A stretch of DNA of 64,000 nucleotides from Stenotrophomonas raiganjensis (SeqCode) (GTDB lineage Bacteria > Pseudomonadota > Gammaproteobacteria > Xanthomonadales > Xanthomonadaceae). Both the position numbers and the translations under genes were made by a program. The stretch is taken from the NCBI RefSeq assembly GCF_030658505.1, contig NZ_JAUTXR010000115.1:1-64000 (forward strand), written 5' to 3'. Below the pieces are notes generated by a model. It was not told the origin of the DNA, made no database searches, and saw only the letters and a program-made list of their open reading frames with translations. Of this stretch, positions 43,013 through 51,805 are shown piece after piece; the stretch's first letter is position 1, and every line of letters begins with the position of its first letter.

Positions 43013-45340
43013 TCAGTGCAGCGTGGCGCTGCCCGGGTCCAGCCGATCGATCACGCCCTGCATGGCGCTGTCGAACGCACCATCATCGACATGGGCGCGC
43101 AGGCGGCCCAGCCGCACCATCACCGCCAGTTCTTCCGGCGAGGCCACGCAGAAGCGCACCCCGCGACGGTTGACGAACAGCAGGCGCGAGGAAATCGGGC
43201 TGACCCAGGACAACTTGCCGGCCTGCACCTTGCCATCCTTGTCGACGAAGTCCAGCCAGTTGCCGATCTCCATGCGGCGGAAACGGTCGGCGTCGGCGTT
43301 GTCGAAATCATCGGCGTCGATCTGCCCGCCCAGCTCCACCGCCGGCGATTCAGCGACCGGCGGCGCAGGCAGCGCGACCTGCGGCAGCTCCGGCAGCGCG
43401 CGCTGCAGCTCCGGCCGCGATTCGGCAATGCCCTGCAATGTGTCATGCAGGGCATCGATGGCGCCGGTGGCCGCATCGCCGTGCACGCCGACACTGGCGA
43501 ATACCTTGGCCAGCACCGGCTGCCAGGCCTGCAGCCACGGCTTGCCGACGATCTGGCGGCGGGCCTCGGCCACTTCCTCCAGCAGGCCGTCGCCCAGGCT
43601 CAGGGCCTCGGCCACCGATGCACCCTCCTCGCCCTCGCGCAGCAACGCAAGCGTCAGGTGGTGCTGCCACGGCTGGCGCAGGAATTCAGCGATGGCCGGC
43701 GGCAGGGTGGCATCGCCAATGCGGCGGTCCAGCTCGGCACCGGCACGGGTGCGGGCCATTTCCAGCTTTTCCTGGCCACGCTGCGTTTCGGCGGCGCGGC
43801 GCTCGGCGATTTCCACGCGGCGGCGATGCTGCACGAGGAACTCGCGGAATTCTTCTTCCAGGGTCAGGAAGATAGCCAGGTTCTCGTTGAACTCGGCGAC
43901 CAGGCGCTCGATGATCTCTTCGACCTTGGCCATCAGCATGCGCTCGGCCTGGCTTTCGCCGGTGTTGCCTTCGCAGGCTTCGGCCAGCGAGTTGAGCAGC
44001 TTGCGCGCCGGATGGGTCTTCTGCACGAACATGCGGCGGTCGAGCATGGCGACCTTGACGAACGGCACCACCAGGCGGCCGATCAGCTCGCGCGAGCGGC
44101 CTTCCAGTTCGCGCTCATCCAGCATCACGTCGAACAGCATGCCGACCAGATCGATCGCATCCTCGTCCTGCGGGTCCAGCCGGGTCTGGCCCGGGTCGAC
44201 ACCAAGACGGGTGGCGCTGGACAGCACTTCGCTCTTCAGCCGCTGTGCCAGTGATTCGCCATCCTCGCCGATCGCCGCGCGCAGGGTCGCGCTGGGCGTG
44301 GCCTGCAGCAGCGACAGCACCGACATCATCTCGCGCTGGCTGAGCGGGCGCTGCTGGCCGATCGCCACCTGCGCGGCCGAGGTGGCATCTTCGCGCACGT
44401 GGCGGGTCTGCTGCAGCAGTTCATGCAGCGCTTCCAGCAACATGCCCTGCTGGCCCGCATAGGCCTCGCTGCCGCTGCCGTCGTCGCCACCCGCCAGGTG
44501 CTGCTGCATGTGGCCACGGCGCTCTGACCAGCGCGCGGCAAAACGCTGCGCCCACGCCGGCGCAGCCTGCTCGTCATCACCGGGCTCGCCGTCGAAGCCC
44601 GCGCTCTGGCGCTGCTCCACCAGATCATCCAGGCCCGAGGCGGCCATGCGCGGATCGGGCGTGGCCGACCGCGGACGCTGCGGTGCCCCCATCTGCGACA
44701 TCACCCCGGCCGCGGCCAGTTGTTCATCCAGCTTCTCGTAGATGCGGCCGACCGGTGCGCGCAGGTCGCGCTCGCACAGCTTGATCAGCACCAGATGTAC
44801 TTCCGGGGCCAGTTCGCAGCCGGCAAAGGCCTCGTGGATGGCCACGCCCAGATGTTCGGGGCTGATCGGATTGTGGTCGGCGTCCAGTTCCGCGCCGCCG
44901 ATCAACCGGCCCAGGCGGCGGTCCAGCCGCGCCAGCACCGGCTTGAAGTCGCGCAGCAGCACGGTGGCGAAATTGCGCACCGCCAACCGCGATTCCAGTA
45001 CATGTTCGGCCAGCAGGCTCAGGCCATCTTCGGCAGGACCAGACAGGGTCGCCTCGGCCGACAGCGGCTCGCCGCTGGCCAGCGCCTCCCAGGCACGCTG
45101 CAGATGGCCGGCAAAGGCACCGGCGATGTCCTCGCGGCGGCGGCGCAGTTCGCGCATCGCATCCAGGAACAGCAGCTGCGACGAACCGGCATTGCCGGCC
45201 CGGTCGAACAGGGCATCGTCGAAGCGCGCCAGTGCGGCCCCGAAGGCCTGGCACAGCGCCGGCAGGACCATGTCCCGGGCACGCTGGAGCTGGGCCGGGT
45301 CACGCCCCGGCGATCCCATCGGTGTGGGCACGCTCATCAT
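43013..45340 (-). CDS. DUF1631 family protein
   Basis: The 775-residue cytosolic protein is mostly helical and highly charged, with a coiled-coil-like stretch near residues 510-560 (EFREFLVQHRRRVEIAERRAAE). Its C-terminal 100 residues (RRMEIGNWLDFVDKDGK; SWVSPISSRLLFVNRRGVRF; SPEELAVMVRLGRL) look like a small beta domain similar in style to PilZ modules. DUF1631 proteins are common in Xanthomonas and Pseudomonas and have sometimes been misnamed thymidine phosphorylase. The function is unknown; a c-di-GMP link is only a guess. The ATG at 45340 follows a GGAG about 9 bases upstream. Confidence 0.82.
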   Translation of the reverse strand: MMSVPTPMGSPGRDPAQLQRARDMVLPALCQAFGAALARFDDALFDRAGNAGSSQLLFLDAMRELRRRREDIAGAFAGHLQRAWEALASGEPLSAEATLSGPAEDGLSLLAEHVLESRLAVRNFATVLLRDFKPVLARLDRRLGRLIGGAELDADHNPISPEHLGVAIHEAFAGCELAPEVHLVLIKLCERDLRAPVGRIYEKLDEQLAAAGVMSQMGAPQRPRSATPDPRMAASGLDDLVEQRQSAGFDGEPGDDEQAAPAWAQRFAARWSERRGHMQQHLAGGDDGSGSEAYAGQQGMLLEALHELLQQTRHVREDATSAAQVAIGQQRPLSQREMMSVLSLLQATPSATLRAAIGEDGESLAQRLKSEVLSSATRLGVDPGQTRLDPQDEDAIDLVGMLFDVMLDERELEGRSRELIGRLVVPFVKVAMLDRRMFVQKTHPARKLLNSLAEACEGNTGESQAERMLMAKVEEIIERLVAEFNENLAIFLTLEEEFREFLVQHRRRVEIAERRAAETQRGQEKLEMARTRAGAELDRRIGDATLPPAIAEFLRQPWQHHLTLALLREGEEGASVAEALSLGDGLLEEVAEARRQIVGKPWLQAWQPVLAKVFASVGVHGDAATGAIDALHDTLQGIAESRPELQRALPELPQVALPAPPVAESPAVELGGQIDADDFDNADADRFRRMEIGNWLDFVDKDGKVQAGKLSWVSPISSRLLFVNRRGVRFCVASPEELAVMVRLGRLRAHVDDGAFDSAMQGVIDRLDPGSATLH

Positions 45341-45635
45341 TCGGGAAGGCTCCCCACCTTCTCTGGTACGACAGACAGCATGGACATCGCAACGACCGAT
45401 ACACCCCATGTACCGGTACGTCGATGGTAGGCCGGCCAGCCCGTCACGGACAGTGAAACAGTCCTCACTTCAAACCTCATGACCGGCGGCCCGGCAAGAT
45501 GGATATCGTAAGCCGGGCAAGGCCTGCGAGGCGAGGGGAAGCGGTCGTCCGTTTCCCACCAGTGGCATGACGTTCATCACAGTTTGATATTCAAGGTCCG
45601 GACGCGACACAAACGGCGTCATTAACCACCCCGAC

Positions 45636-45641
45636 TATAAT
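45636..45641 (+). promoter_or_regulatory. -10 element (TATAAT) of the nitroreductase operon
   Basis: A perfect TATAAT ends 9 bases before the first possible start codon of the frame (GTG 45651). No good -35 is seen 17 bases upstream. The 310-base gap 45341-45650 between the divergent DUF1631 and nitroreductase genes holds this element and no other recognised feature. Confidence 0.6.
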
Positions 45642-45671
45642 CAACCACCCGTGATGACCGGTTCAGATTCC

Positions 45672-46253
45672 ATGCCCGACCCTGCCGCCCTGCTCGCCCT
45701 GGATGCCCGCCGCTCAGTGCCCTCGCGGCAACTGGGCGAGCCTGGACCGGACCCGGCCACCCTGCAGCGGATGCTGGCCTCGGCGGTGCGCGTGCCCGAC
45801 CACGGCAAGCGCGTGCCGTTCCGCTTCCTGAAGATCGCTGGCGATGCACGTCACACTCTGGGCGACTTCCTGGCCGAACGCAGCCATCAGCGCGACCCGC
45901 ATGCCGGTGAGGCCGTGTTCGAGAAGGACCGCCAGCGCTTCAGCCATGCGCCACTGGTGATCGTGGTGGTGGCCAGCCCGCGCCCGGACCCGAAAGTACC
46001 GGAACAGGAACAGCTGATGACCGCCGGCTGCGTGTGCTTCGCGCTGCTGCAGGCCGCCCAGGCGCTGGGCTTCGGCGCGCAGTGGCTGACCGCCTGGATG
46101 GCCTTCGACCCCGCCGTGCACGCCCATCTGGGCTTGGCCGAAGGCGAACGCATCGCCGGATTCATCCACATCGGTACGCCCAGGACCACCGTGCCCGAAC
46201 GCGAGCGCCCGGACCCGGCAACGCTGCTGCGCGACTGGACGCCGCCGGCATGA
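45672..46253 (+). CDS. YdjA-type nitroreductase family protein
   Basis: The 193-residue flavoprotein resembles the small one-domain nitroreductase YdjA: LLALDARRSVPSRQLGEPGP, AVRVPDHGKRVPFRF (FMN-binding), RFSHAPLVIVVVASP and FCALLQAAQALGFGAQWLT-like sequence, ending FIHIGTP. It probably binds FMN and reduces nitro or quinone compounds with NAD(P)H. The start at 45672 matches the family's N-terminus; ATG 45654 and GTG 45651 lie so near the TATAAT that they would give an almost leaderless mRNA. The 5'-3' exonuclease gene overlaps its stop. Confidence 0.88.
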   Translation: MPDPAALLALDARRSVPSRQLGEPGPDPATLQRMLASAVRVPDHGKRVPFRFLKIAGDARHTLGDFLAERSHQRDPHAGEAVFEKDRQRFSHAPLVIVVVASPRPDPKVPEQEQLMTAGCVCFALLQAAQALGFGAQWLTAWMAFDPAVHAHLGLAEGERIAGFIHIGTPRTTVPERERPDPATLLRDWTPPA

Positions 46254-47185
46254 TGCAGCCGGCACCGGCACCTTCGCTGTATCTGGTCGATGCCAGCATC
46301 TACGTGTTCCGCGCCTGGCATTCGCTGCCGGACCAGTTCCAGGACGCCCAGGGCTGGCCGACCAACGCGGTACACGGCTTCGCCCGCTTCCTGCTGGACC
46401 TGCTCGAGCGCGAGCGCCCGCAGCACATCGCCATCGCCTTCGACGAAGCGCTGGACAGCGGCTTCCGCCACCGCCTCTATCCAGCCTACAAGGCCAATCG
46501 CGACCCGGCGCCGGAAGCGCTCAAGCGCCAGTTCGTGCACTGCAAGGCCCTGTGCGCGGCGCTTGGCTTGGCCGTTCTGGCCCACCACGAGTACGAGGCC
46601 GACGACCTGATCGGCAGCGCCCTGCACGTGCACCGTGGCAGCCATCGCGGGGTGATCATCTCGGCCGACAAGGACCTGTCGCAGCTGCTGCTCGACCACG
46701 ACGAACAGTGGGACTACGCGCGCAACCAGCGCTGGGACGTGGCCGGGGTGAAGGCACGGCACGGCGTGCATGCGCACCAGATCGCCGACTACCTGGCGCT
46801 GTGCGGCGATGCCGTCGACAACATTCCCGGTGTCAGTGGCGTCGGCAGCAAGTCCGCCGCCGTGCTGCTGGCCCATTTCGGCAGCATGGATGCGCTGTAC
46901 GAACGCCTGGACGAAGTGCCGTTCCTGCGCCTGCGCGGCGCCGCACAGATGGCGGTGCGCCTGCGCGAGCAGCGCGAGCACGCCCAGCTCTGGCGCCAGC
47001 TCACTACCATCGCGCTGGATGCGCCGTTGGAGGGCAGCCAGCCTGGGCTGCTGCGCCAGGCGGCCGACCCGGAGCTGCTCGGCGGCCTGTGCCAGACCCT
47101 GCGCTTCGGCCCGATGACCCGCCGCCGGTTGTTCGATGCCGCCGGTGTAGCCGACCCTCTTCCCACCCACAGCGAGCCCGCATGA
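46250..47185 (+). CDS. 5'-3' exonuclease (FEN/ExoIX family)
   Basis: The 311-residue protein is a stand-alone relative of the Pol I 5'-nuclease domain. It has YLVDASIYVFRAWHSLP, AIAFDEALDSGFRHRLYPAYKANRDP and EYEADDLIGSAL, supplying the acidic metal ligands. ISADKDLSQLL and the helix-hairpin-helix GDAVDNIPGVSGVGSKSA complete the fold. It should cut flap or branched DNA during repair or Okazaki processing. It starts within the nitroreductase stop (ATGATGA) and overlaps the NUDIX gene, so the operon is tightly coupled. Confidence 0.9.
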   Translation: MMQPAPAPSLYLVDASIYVFRAWHSLPDQFQDAQGWPTNAVHGFARFLLDLLERERPQHIAIAFDEALDSGFRHRLYPAYKANRDPAPEALKRQFVHCKALCAALGLAVLAHHEYEADDLIGSALHVHRGSHRGVIISADKDLSQLLLDHDEQWDYARNQRWDVAGVKARHGVHAHQIADYLALCGDAVDNIPGVSGVGSKSAAVLLAHFGSMDALYERLDEVPFLRLRGAAQMAVRLREQREHAQLWRQLTTIALDAPLEGSQPGLLRQAADPELLGGLCQTLRFGPMTRRRLFDAAGVADPLPTHSEPA

Positions 47186-47736
47186 GCCAGCGCAATACCG
47201 AAGCCCCGCGCGTCGTCTATGAAGGCAAGTACCAGCGCATGCTGGTGCGCGGCACCTGGGAATACAGCGAACGCACCCATGCCGGTGGCCTGGCGGCGAT
47301 CATCATCGCCGTCACCCCCGAGGACAAGGTGCTGTTCGTCGAACAGTTCCGCGTGCCGCTGCAGGCCCCTACCATCGAGATGCCGGCCGGCCTGGTCGGC
47401 GACATCCATGCCGGCGAGTCGATCGAAGTCTCGGCGGTGCGTGAACTGGAAGAAGAAACCGGCTGGACCGCCGATCACGCCGAAGTGCTGATGATCGGCC
47501 CCACGTCCTCCGGGGCCAGCAGCGAGAAGATCGCCTTCGTGCGCGCTACCGGCCTGCGCCGTATCGGCGAAGGCGGCGGCGATGACAGCGAAGACATCAC
47601 CGTGCACGAGATTCCGCGTGCACAGGCCGCCGCCTGGCTGGTGCAGAAGATGGGCGAAGGCTACGAGCTGGACGCCAAGCTCTGGGCCGGGCTGTGGATG
47701 ATCGAGCACCACCTGGACGGGCGCCCGCGTGGCTGA
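47182..47736 (+). CDS. NUDIX hydrolase, ADP-ribose pyrophosphatase-like
   Basis: The 184-residue protein has a complete NUDIX box: GDIHAGESIEVSAVRELEEE followed by TGW. It is preceded by VEQFRVPLQAPTIEMPAGLVG, as in ADP-ribose/nucleotide-sugar pyrophosphatases. It would hydrolyse an NDP-X substrate, ADP-ribose being most likely. The start overlaps the exonuclease stop (ATGAGC at 47182), and the next gene overlaps its end. Confidence 0.9.
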   Translation: MSQRNTEAPRVVYEGKYQRMLVRGTWEYSERTHAGGLAAIIIAVTPEDKVLFVEQFRVPLQAPTIEMPAGLVGDIHAGESIEVSAVRELEEETGWTADHAEVLMIGPTSSGASSEKIAFVRATGLRRIGEGGGDDSEDITVHEIPRAQAAAWLVQKMGEGYELDAKLWAGLWMIEHHLDGRPRG

Positions 47737-48526
47737 CGCCGACCTGCACACGCTGCCGGCGCTGCTCGGCGCCGACGATCCGGCGATCTACGCGATCCAC
47801 CGGGCGCAGGGTGAGTCGCCGTTCCTGCTGCTGGCCGACCATGCTGGCCAGCAGGTTCCGCGTGCGCTGACCGGGCTCGGTCTGGCACAGGCCGAACTGG
47901 ACCGCCATATCGGCTGGGACATCGGCATTGCCGGCACCACCCGCGCACTGGCCGAACGGCTGGATGCCTGGGCAATCGAACAGACCTATTCGCGGCTGCT
48001 GATCGACTGCAACCGCCCGCTGGCCTCGCCCACACTGATTCCGGAAGTGAGCGACCACACCGTGGTCCCGGGCAATGGCGGGCTGTCGGCGGCGCAGCGG
48101 CAACAGCGCATTGATGCGATCCACGCGCCGTACCACGCACGCATCGACGCGGAACTGGACGCACGCCGCGATGCCGGTCGCCCCACCCTGCTGGTGATGA
48201 TGCACAGCTTCACGCCAGCGATGAACGGCATGCAGCGGCCGTGGCATGCCGGCGTGCTGTACCACCAGGACACGCGCTTTGCCCATGCCTTGCTGCAGGC
48301 ACTACGCGACGAAGGCGACCTGGTGGTGGGTGACAACGAACCGTATTCGGTCAGCAGCACCAGCGACTATGCGGTGCCGGTACACGGCGAAGGCCGTGGG
48401 CTGGTGCACGTGGAACTGGAAATCCGCCAGGACCTGATTGCCGATGTGGCTGGGCAGCAGTCGTGGGCGGAACGGCTGGCGCGGATCTTCAGCGCATTGC
48501 AGCCGCAGTTGCTGGCGTTCGGTTGA
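47729..48526 (+). CDS. N-formylglutamate amidohydrolase family protein
   Basis: The 265-residue metal-dependent hydrolase has PFLLLADHAGQQVPRAL, HIGWDIGIAGTTRALAERLDA (positions about 60-80), LIDCNRP and VMMHSFTP, all family motifs with His and Asp metal ligands. Members cleave N-formylglutamate in His breakdown, but no hut genes are nearby, so the substrate is uncertain. It starts with GTG inside the NUDIX gene end. It is the last gene of the four-gene operon; an abnormal C/G tract follows. Confidence 0.85.
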   Translation: MADADLHTLPALLGADDPAIYAIHRAQGESPFLLLADHAGQQVPRALTGLGLAQAELDRHIGWDIGIAGTTRALAERLDAWAIEQTYSRLLIDCNRPLASPTLIPEVSDHTVVPGNGGLSAAQRQQRIDAIHAPYHARIDAELDARRDAGRPTLLVMMHSFTPAMNGMQRPWHAGVLYHQDTRFAHALLQALRDEGDLVVGDNEPYSVSSTSDYAVPVHGEGRGLVHVELEIRQDLIADVAGQQSWAERLARIFSALQPQLLAFG

Positions 48527-48550
48527 GCGCACGGGGATCCATCCCGGATC

Positions 48551-48633
48551 GGTAGTGGCGGGCCCGGGGCGGCCCCCCCCCCGGGGGGGGGGACAAACCG
48601 ATGCGCCCCCCCGCCCCCCCCCCCCCCCCCACT
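48551..48633. other. Abnormal poly-C/poly-G tract
   Basis: GGTAGTGGCGGGCCC starts like an SMAG hairpin. Runs of about 10 C, 10 G and then about 17 C follow, before CACTACC closes at the expected SMAG end. The rest of the window has no such homopolymers. It is most simply a base-calling or assembly fault at a hairpin between convergent genes; a real low-complexity tract is possible. Confidence 0.7.
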
Positions 48634-49309
48634 ACCGCAACGTTGGAACCTCCATCCACGGGAACGGCTTGAAGCCCTGCACTTGCAGCGTCGCGCCGAT
48701 GGCGTCGAAGTCATCCTTGATCGCCTGCGCACGGCGACGATCCAGCGCTTCACCCAGCGGCAGCGGCAGCGGCAACGCGCGGCAGCGCGCCAACGCCTCG
48801 CCCACCGGAATATCCAGCAGGCGCGCCACGCGCTGGGCTGCGGCTTTGACCTGCACTCCCGGGCACGCGCGCAGCGCCAGGTCGAAGGACGCGAAGATGC
48901 CTGTGCCCACACCCGCCTCGCGCGCAGCCGCCTGTTCCGCAGCTTCCGCTTCGCCCAGGGCCTCGTCGATGCCCTCGACCTGCCGGAACGCGTCGTACTC
49001 GGCGTAGTACGCCAGCGCCTGCGCGTAGTCCTGCACCAACGACAGCGGGCGTTGCCGCTTCTGCACGTCCAGCACGTCGGCAAACGTGGCCGGTTCCAGA
49101 TACGGGAACAGCCCCATCGCTGCCGACGCGGCCGATCGCTCGCCGTCGTCATCCAGCGCTTCATCACTGGATGACGGCAACCACAACCGTGCTGCCAGCA
49201 GGTTCTCGTCGCTGGCCATCACCCAGCCGAAGGCGTTCCACACCTCATCGTCGTCGTTGCAGGCTGCGAAGGCATGCAGGGCCTGTTGCAGGTCCAGCAG
49301 TTCGATCAT
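48632..49309 (-). CDS. Hypothetical protein with L7/L12-like C-terminal segment
   Basis: The 225-residue acidic protein is not recognised. Its N-terminal half is helical (MIELLDLQQALHAFAACNDD, FGWVMASDENLLAARLWLP). The C-terminal part (LLDIPVGEALARCRALPLPL, AQAIKDDFDAIGATLQVQG) resembles the fold-type of the ribosomal L7/L12 C-terminal domain. The start ATGA overlaps the MFS gene stop, so it is co-translated with the exporter. The stop codon lies at the edge of the abnormal C tract, so its last residues depend on that tract being read correctly. Confidence 0.7.
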   Translation of the reverse strand: MIELLDLQQALHAFAACNDDDEVWNAFGWVMASDENLLAARLWLPSSSDEALDDDGERSAASAAMGLFPYLEPATFADVLDVQKRQRPLSLVQDYAQALAYYAEYDAFRQVEGIDEALGEAEAAEQAAAREAGVGTGIFASFDLALRACPGVQVKAAAQRVARLLDIPVGEALARCRALPLPLPLGEALDRRRAQAIKDDFDAIGATLQVQGFKPFPWMEVPTLR

Positions 49310-50724
49310 GCGTCGGTGCTCAGGCAGGCGGTCGCAGCCGAGTCTACCGGCGCCGGGCGCAGGCCCAGCGCGATCACCACCCCAAGCGCGGCGAACAGCG
49401 CGGCGCCATACTGGGCATTGACCATGCCCTGCAGGGCGTCGGCACTGGTTGCTGCCTGCGTGCCGCGCGCAGCATTGGCTACCATCACCAGCACCGCCAA
49501 TCCCAAGGCGCCGCCGATCTGCTGGGCGGTGGCCGCCATGCCCGACGCCACACCCTGCTGCGGCCCCGGCACACCCTGCCCGGCCACGATCCACATCGCC
49601 GTCCAGCTCATGCCCTGGCCCACGCTGAGCACCACGATGCCCGGCAGCAGCGGCCAGTAGCCGGCGCCATGCGGCATCGCCAGCGCCACTGCGGCAATGC
49701 CGATGGCGCCCGCAGCGAAGCCCCAGGCCAGTACCTGCCGTGGCGAACGGCGCCGCAGCATGCGTTCGGCAATGCGGATGCCGAAGGTGCACACCAACGT
49801 CGGCAGCAGGAAGGCCATGCCAGCCTGCAGCGGGCTCCAGCCGTAGCCATCCTGGAAGTACAGCGCCAGGAAGTAGTACTGCACGCCATAGCTGCTCATG
49901 AAGGCGAAGGTCAGGCCCAGCGCAGCCCGCAGGCCCGGCAAGCGCAGCAGCGCGAACTGCATCAGCGGGTCACGGCTGCGCTTTTCGATCTGTACGAACA
50001 CCGTCAACAGTACGGCTGAAAGCAGCAGGCAGATCAGCGTAGCCGGTGCCGTCCAGCCCCACTCCGGCCCTTGCACCAGGGTGGTGACCAGCAGGCTGCC
50101 GCCAGCGGTGACGGTGAGGCAACCGGCCAGGTCGAAGGAGCGGCCCTGAACCCGTGGACCATCGGCCGGCAGCCAGGCACCGGCAGTCACGGCACAGGCG
50201 GTGGCCAGCGGCACGATCACCGCCAGCACTGCCGGCCAGCCGAACGCTTGGGTCAGCACACCGCCGAGCAGCGTGCCCAGCGCCAGGCCGACCGCGCTGG
50301 CCATGCTCCAGATCGCCAGCGCACGGTTGCGCACCGGCCCCTGGGCGTAAAGCGTATTGATCAGCGCCAGCGTGGCCGGAAACAGTAGCGCCGCGCCGAT
50401 GCCCTGTGCGGCGCGCGCGATGATCAGCAGGGTGGCGTTCGGCGCCAGCGCGCCAAGCAGCGAGGCCAGCGCGAACAGCAGCATGCCCAGCCGGTAGAAG
50501 CGGCGGCGCCCGATCAGGTCGGCGGCGCGCCCCCCCAGCAGCAGGCTGCCACCGAAGGCGACGGTGTAGGCACTGACCACCCATTGCAGCTGTTGCGCAT
50601 TGATCTGCAGCGCGCGGCCCATGTCGTGCAGGGCGACGAAGATGATGGTGGCGTCCAAGGCAATGATCAGCTGGGCAGTGGCCAGCAGGGTCAGCGCCCA
50701 GCGTGGGTATTTGAGGGGAGGCAT
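49306..50724 (-). CDS. MFS drug/efflux transporter, DHA2-like (14 helices)
   Basis: The 472-residue inner-membrane protein has about 14 hydrophobic segments. It shows the DHA2 motifs IALDATIIFVALHDMGRAL (helix 1), GGRAADLIGRRRFYRLG (loop 2-3 motif A) and RAAQGIGAALLFPATLALI (helix 4-5). It is a proton-driven exporter, probably of drugs or similar compounds. A LysR gene is divergent, with a perfect inverted repeat between the two, so it is probably the regulated target. Confidence 0.92.
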   Translation of the reverse strand: MPPLKYPRWALTLLATAQLIIALDATIIFVALHDMGRALQINAQQLQWVVSAYTVAFGGSLLLGGRAADLIGRRRFYRLGMLLFALASLLGALAPNATLLIIARAAQGIGAALLFPATLALINTLYAQGPVRNRALAIWSMASAVGLALGTLLGGVLTQAFGWPAVLAVIVPLATACAVTAGAWLPADGPRVQGRSFDLAGCLTVTAGGSLLVTTLVQGPEWGWTAPATLICLLLSAVLLTVFVQIEKRSRDPLMQFALLRLPGLRAALGLTFAFMSSYGVQYYFLALYFQDGYGWSPLQAGMAFLLPTLVCTFGIRIAERMLRRRSPRQVLAWGFAAGAIGIAAVALAMPHGAGYWPLLPGIVVLSVGQGMSWTAMWIVAGQGVPGPQQGVASGMAATAQQIGGALGLAVLVMVANAARGTQAATSADALQGMVNAQYGAALFAALGVVIALGLRPAPVDSAATACLSTDA

Positions 50725-50757
50725 CGGCGGCCTGGAGCAGTGGGGGAGCGCAGTCTC

Positions 50758-50777
50758 ATTGATGCGACCACATCAAT
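50758..50777. promoter_or_regulatory. Probable LysR operator between regulator and MFS gene
   Basis: ATTGATG-CGACCA-CATCAAT is a perfect 7-bp inverted repeat with a 6-base spacer and contains the T-N11-A pattern of LysR-type binding sites. It lies in the short divergent region, 33 bases from the MFS start and 52 bases from the regulator start. Confidence 0.72.
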
Positions 50778-50829
50778 AAACCCCCTTTCACCCATATCTG
50801 TCATGATTTTCCGCATGAATGGAGCCTCG

Positions 50830-51714
50830 ATGGACCTCAATGCGGTGCGCATGCTGGTGCAGGTGGCCGAGGCGCGCAGCTTCACGGTGGCCGCCGGCCA
50901 GCTCGGCCTGAGCCAGTCCGGCCTGTCGCGCGCCATCGGCCGGCTGGAGGCCACGCTGGGGGTGAAGCTGCTGCAGCGCAACACCCGCAACGTGGCGCTG
51001 ACCCCGGATGGTCGCCAGTTCGTTGACCAGGTGGCCCCGCTGCTGGCCGGCATGGACGATGCCGAGCGCCAGCTGGCCGATCGCCCCTGCACGCCGTCGG
51101 GCATCCTCAAGATCAGCGCGCCATCGATGTTCGGGCGCAAGGTGCTGGTGCCACTGCTCGGGCCATTGCTGCAGCAGCATCCTCACCTGCAGGTGGAAGC
51201 GGTGCTCAGCGACCGCCTGGTCGATCTGGTCGAGGAAGGCTTCGACGCGGCCCTGCGTACCGGCGTCATCGCCGACCAGCGCATCGTCGCGCGCCCCTTG
51301 CGGCCGCTGCGCTGGGTGACGGTGGCCAGCCCGCAGTATCTGGCACGCTGCGGCACACCGGCCATTGTGGAGGACCTGCGTCGCCACGCCTGCCTGGCCG
51401 TGCGCAACCTGCGCAGCGGCCGTGTGGTTGATTGGCAGTTCCTGCAGGACGGACGGTTGCGCGAGGCCACGCCGTCGACGCGGATGGTGTTCGACAGCGG
51501 CGATCCACTGGTGGAAGCCGCGATCGCCGGCATCGGCATCGTGCAGGTCATGGATTTCGCCGTGGCCGACGCGTTGGCCGACGGCCGCCTGCAGCGCGTG
51601 CTGCAGCCGTTCGAGGGCCGCAGTCGCGAACTGTCGTTGATCTATCCGCCGTCGCGCCAGCATTCGCCGAAGCTGCAGGTGCTGGCCGACGCGTTGCTGG
51701 CCGGGGATTGGTAG
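50830..51714 (+). CDS. LysR-family transcriptional regulator
   Basis: The 294-residue protein has an N-terminal winged helix (DLNAVRMLVQVAEARSFTVA, LGLSQSGLSRAIGRLEATLG, VKLLQRNTRNVALTPDG) and a substrate-binding domain. The latter contains LVEEGFDAALRTG, QRIVARPLRPLRWVTVASPQ-like sequence and GIGIVQVMDF. The ATG at 50830 was chosen because GGAG lies 6 bases before it. It probably controls the divergent MFS exporter. The stop codon TAG is part of the GTAG that opens the next SMAG repeat. Confidence 0.9.
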   Translation: MDLNAVRMLVQVAEARSFTVAAGQLGLSQSGLSRAIGRLEATLGVKLLQRNTRNVALTPDGRQFVDQVAPLLAGMDDAERQLADRPCTPSGILKISAPSMFGRKVLVPLLGPLLQQHPHLQVEAVLSDRLVDLVEEGFDAALRTGVIADQRIVARPLRPLRWVTVASPQYLARCGTPAIVEDLRRHACLAVRNLRSGRVVDWQFLQDGRLREATPSTRMVFDSGDPLVEAAIAGIGIVQVMDFAVADALADGRLQRVLQPFEGRSRELSLIYPPSRQHSPKLQVLADALLAGDW

Positions 51715-51802
51715 ATCCACGCCATGCGTGGATGAGCGTTGATGCCGCCGGGCATGGCCCGGCGCTACCAGTAGGGCGTTGCCGGCCAGCGGCCGGCACT
51801 AC
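51711..51802. repeat. Three SMAG hairpins
   Basis: GTAGATCCACGC-CATGCGTGGAT (51711-51734) overlaps the LysR stop codon. Inverted units ending CCCGGCGCTAC (51742-51768) and GGCCGGCACTAC (51778-51802) follow. They lie between the convergent LysR and prolyl iminopeptidase genes; the last ends 4 bases before the pip stop. Confidence 0.87.
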
Positions 51803-51805
51803 CGA

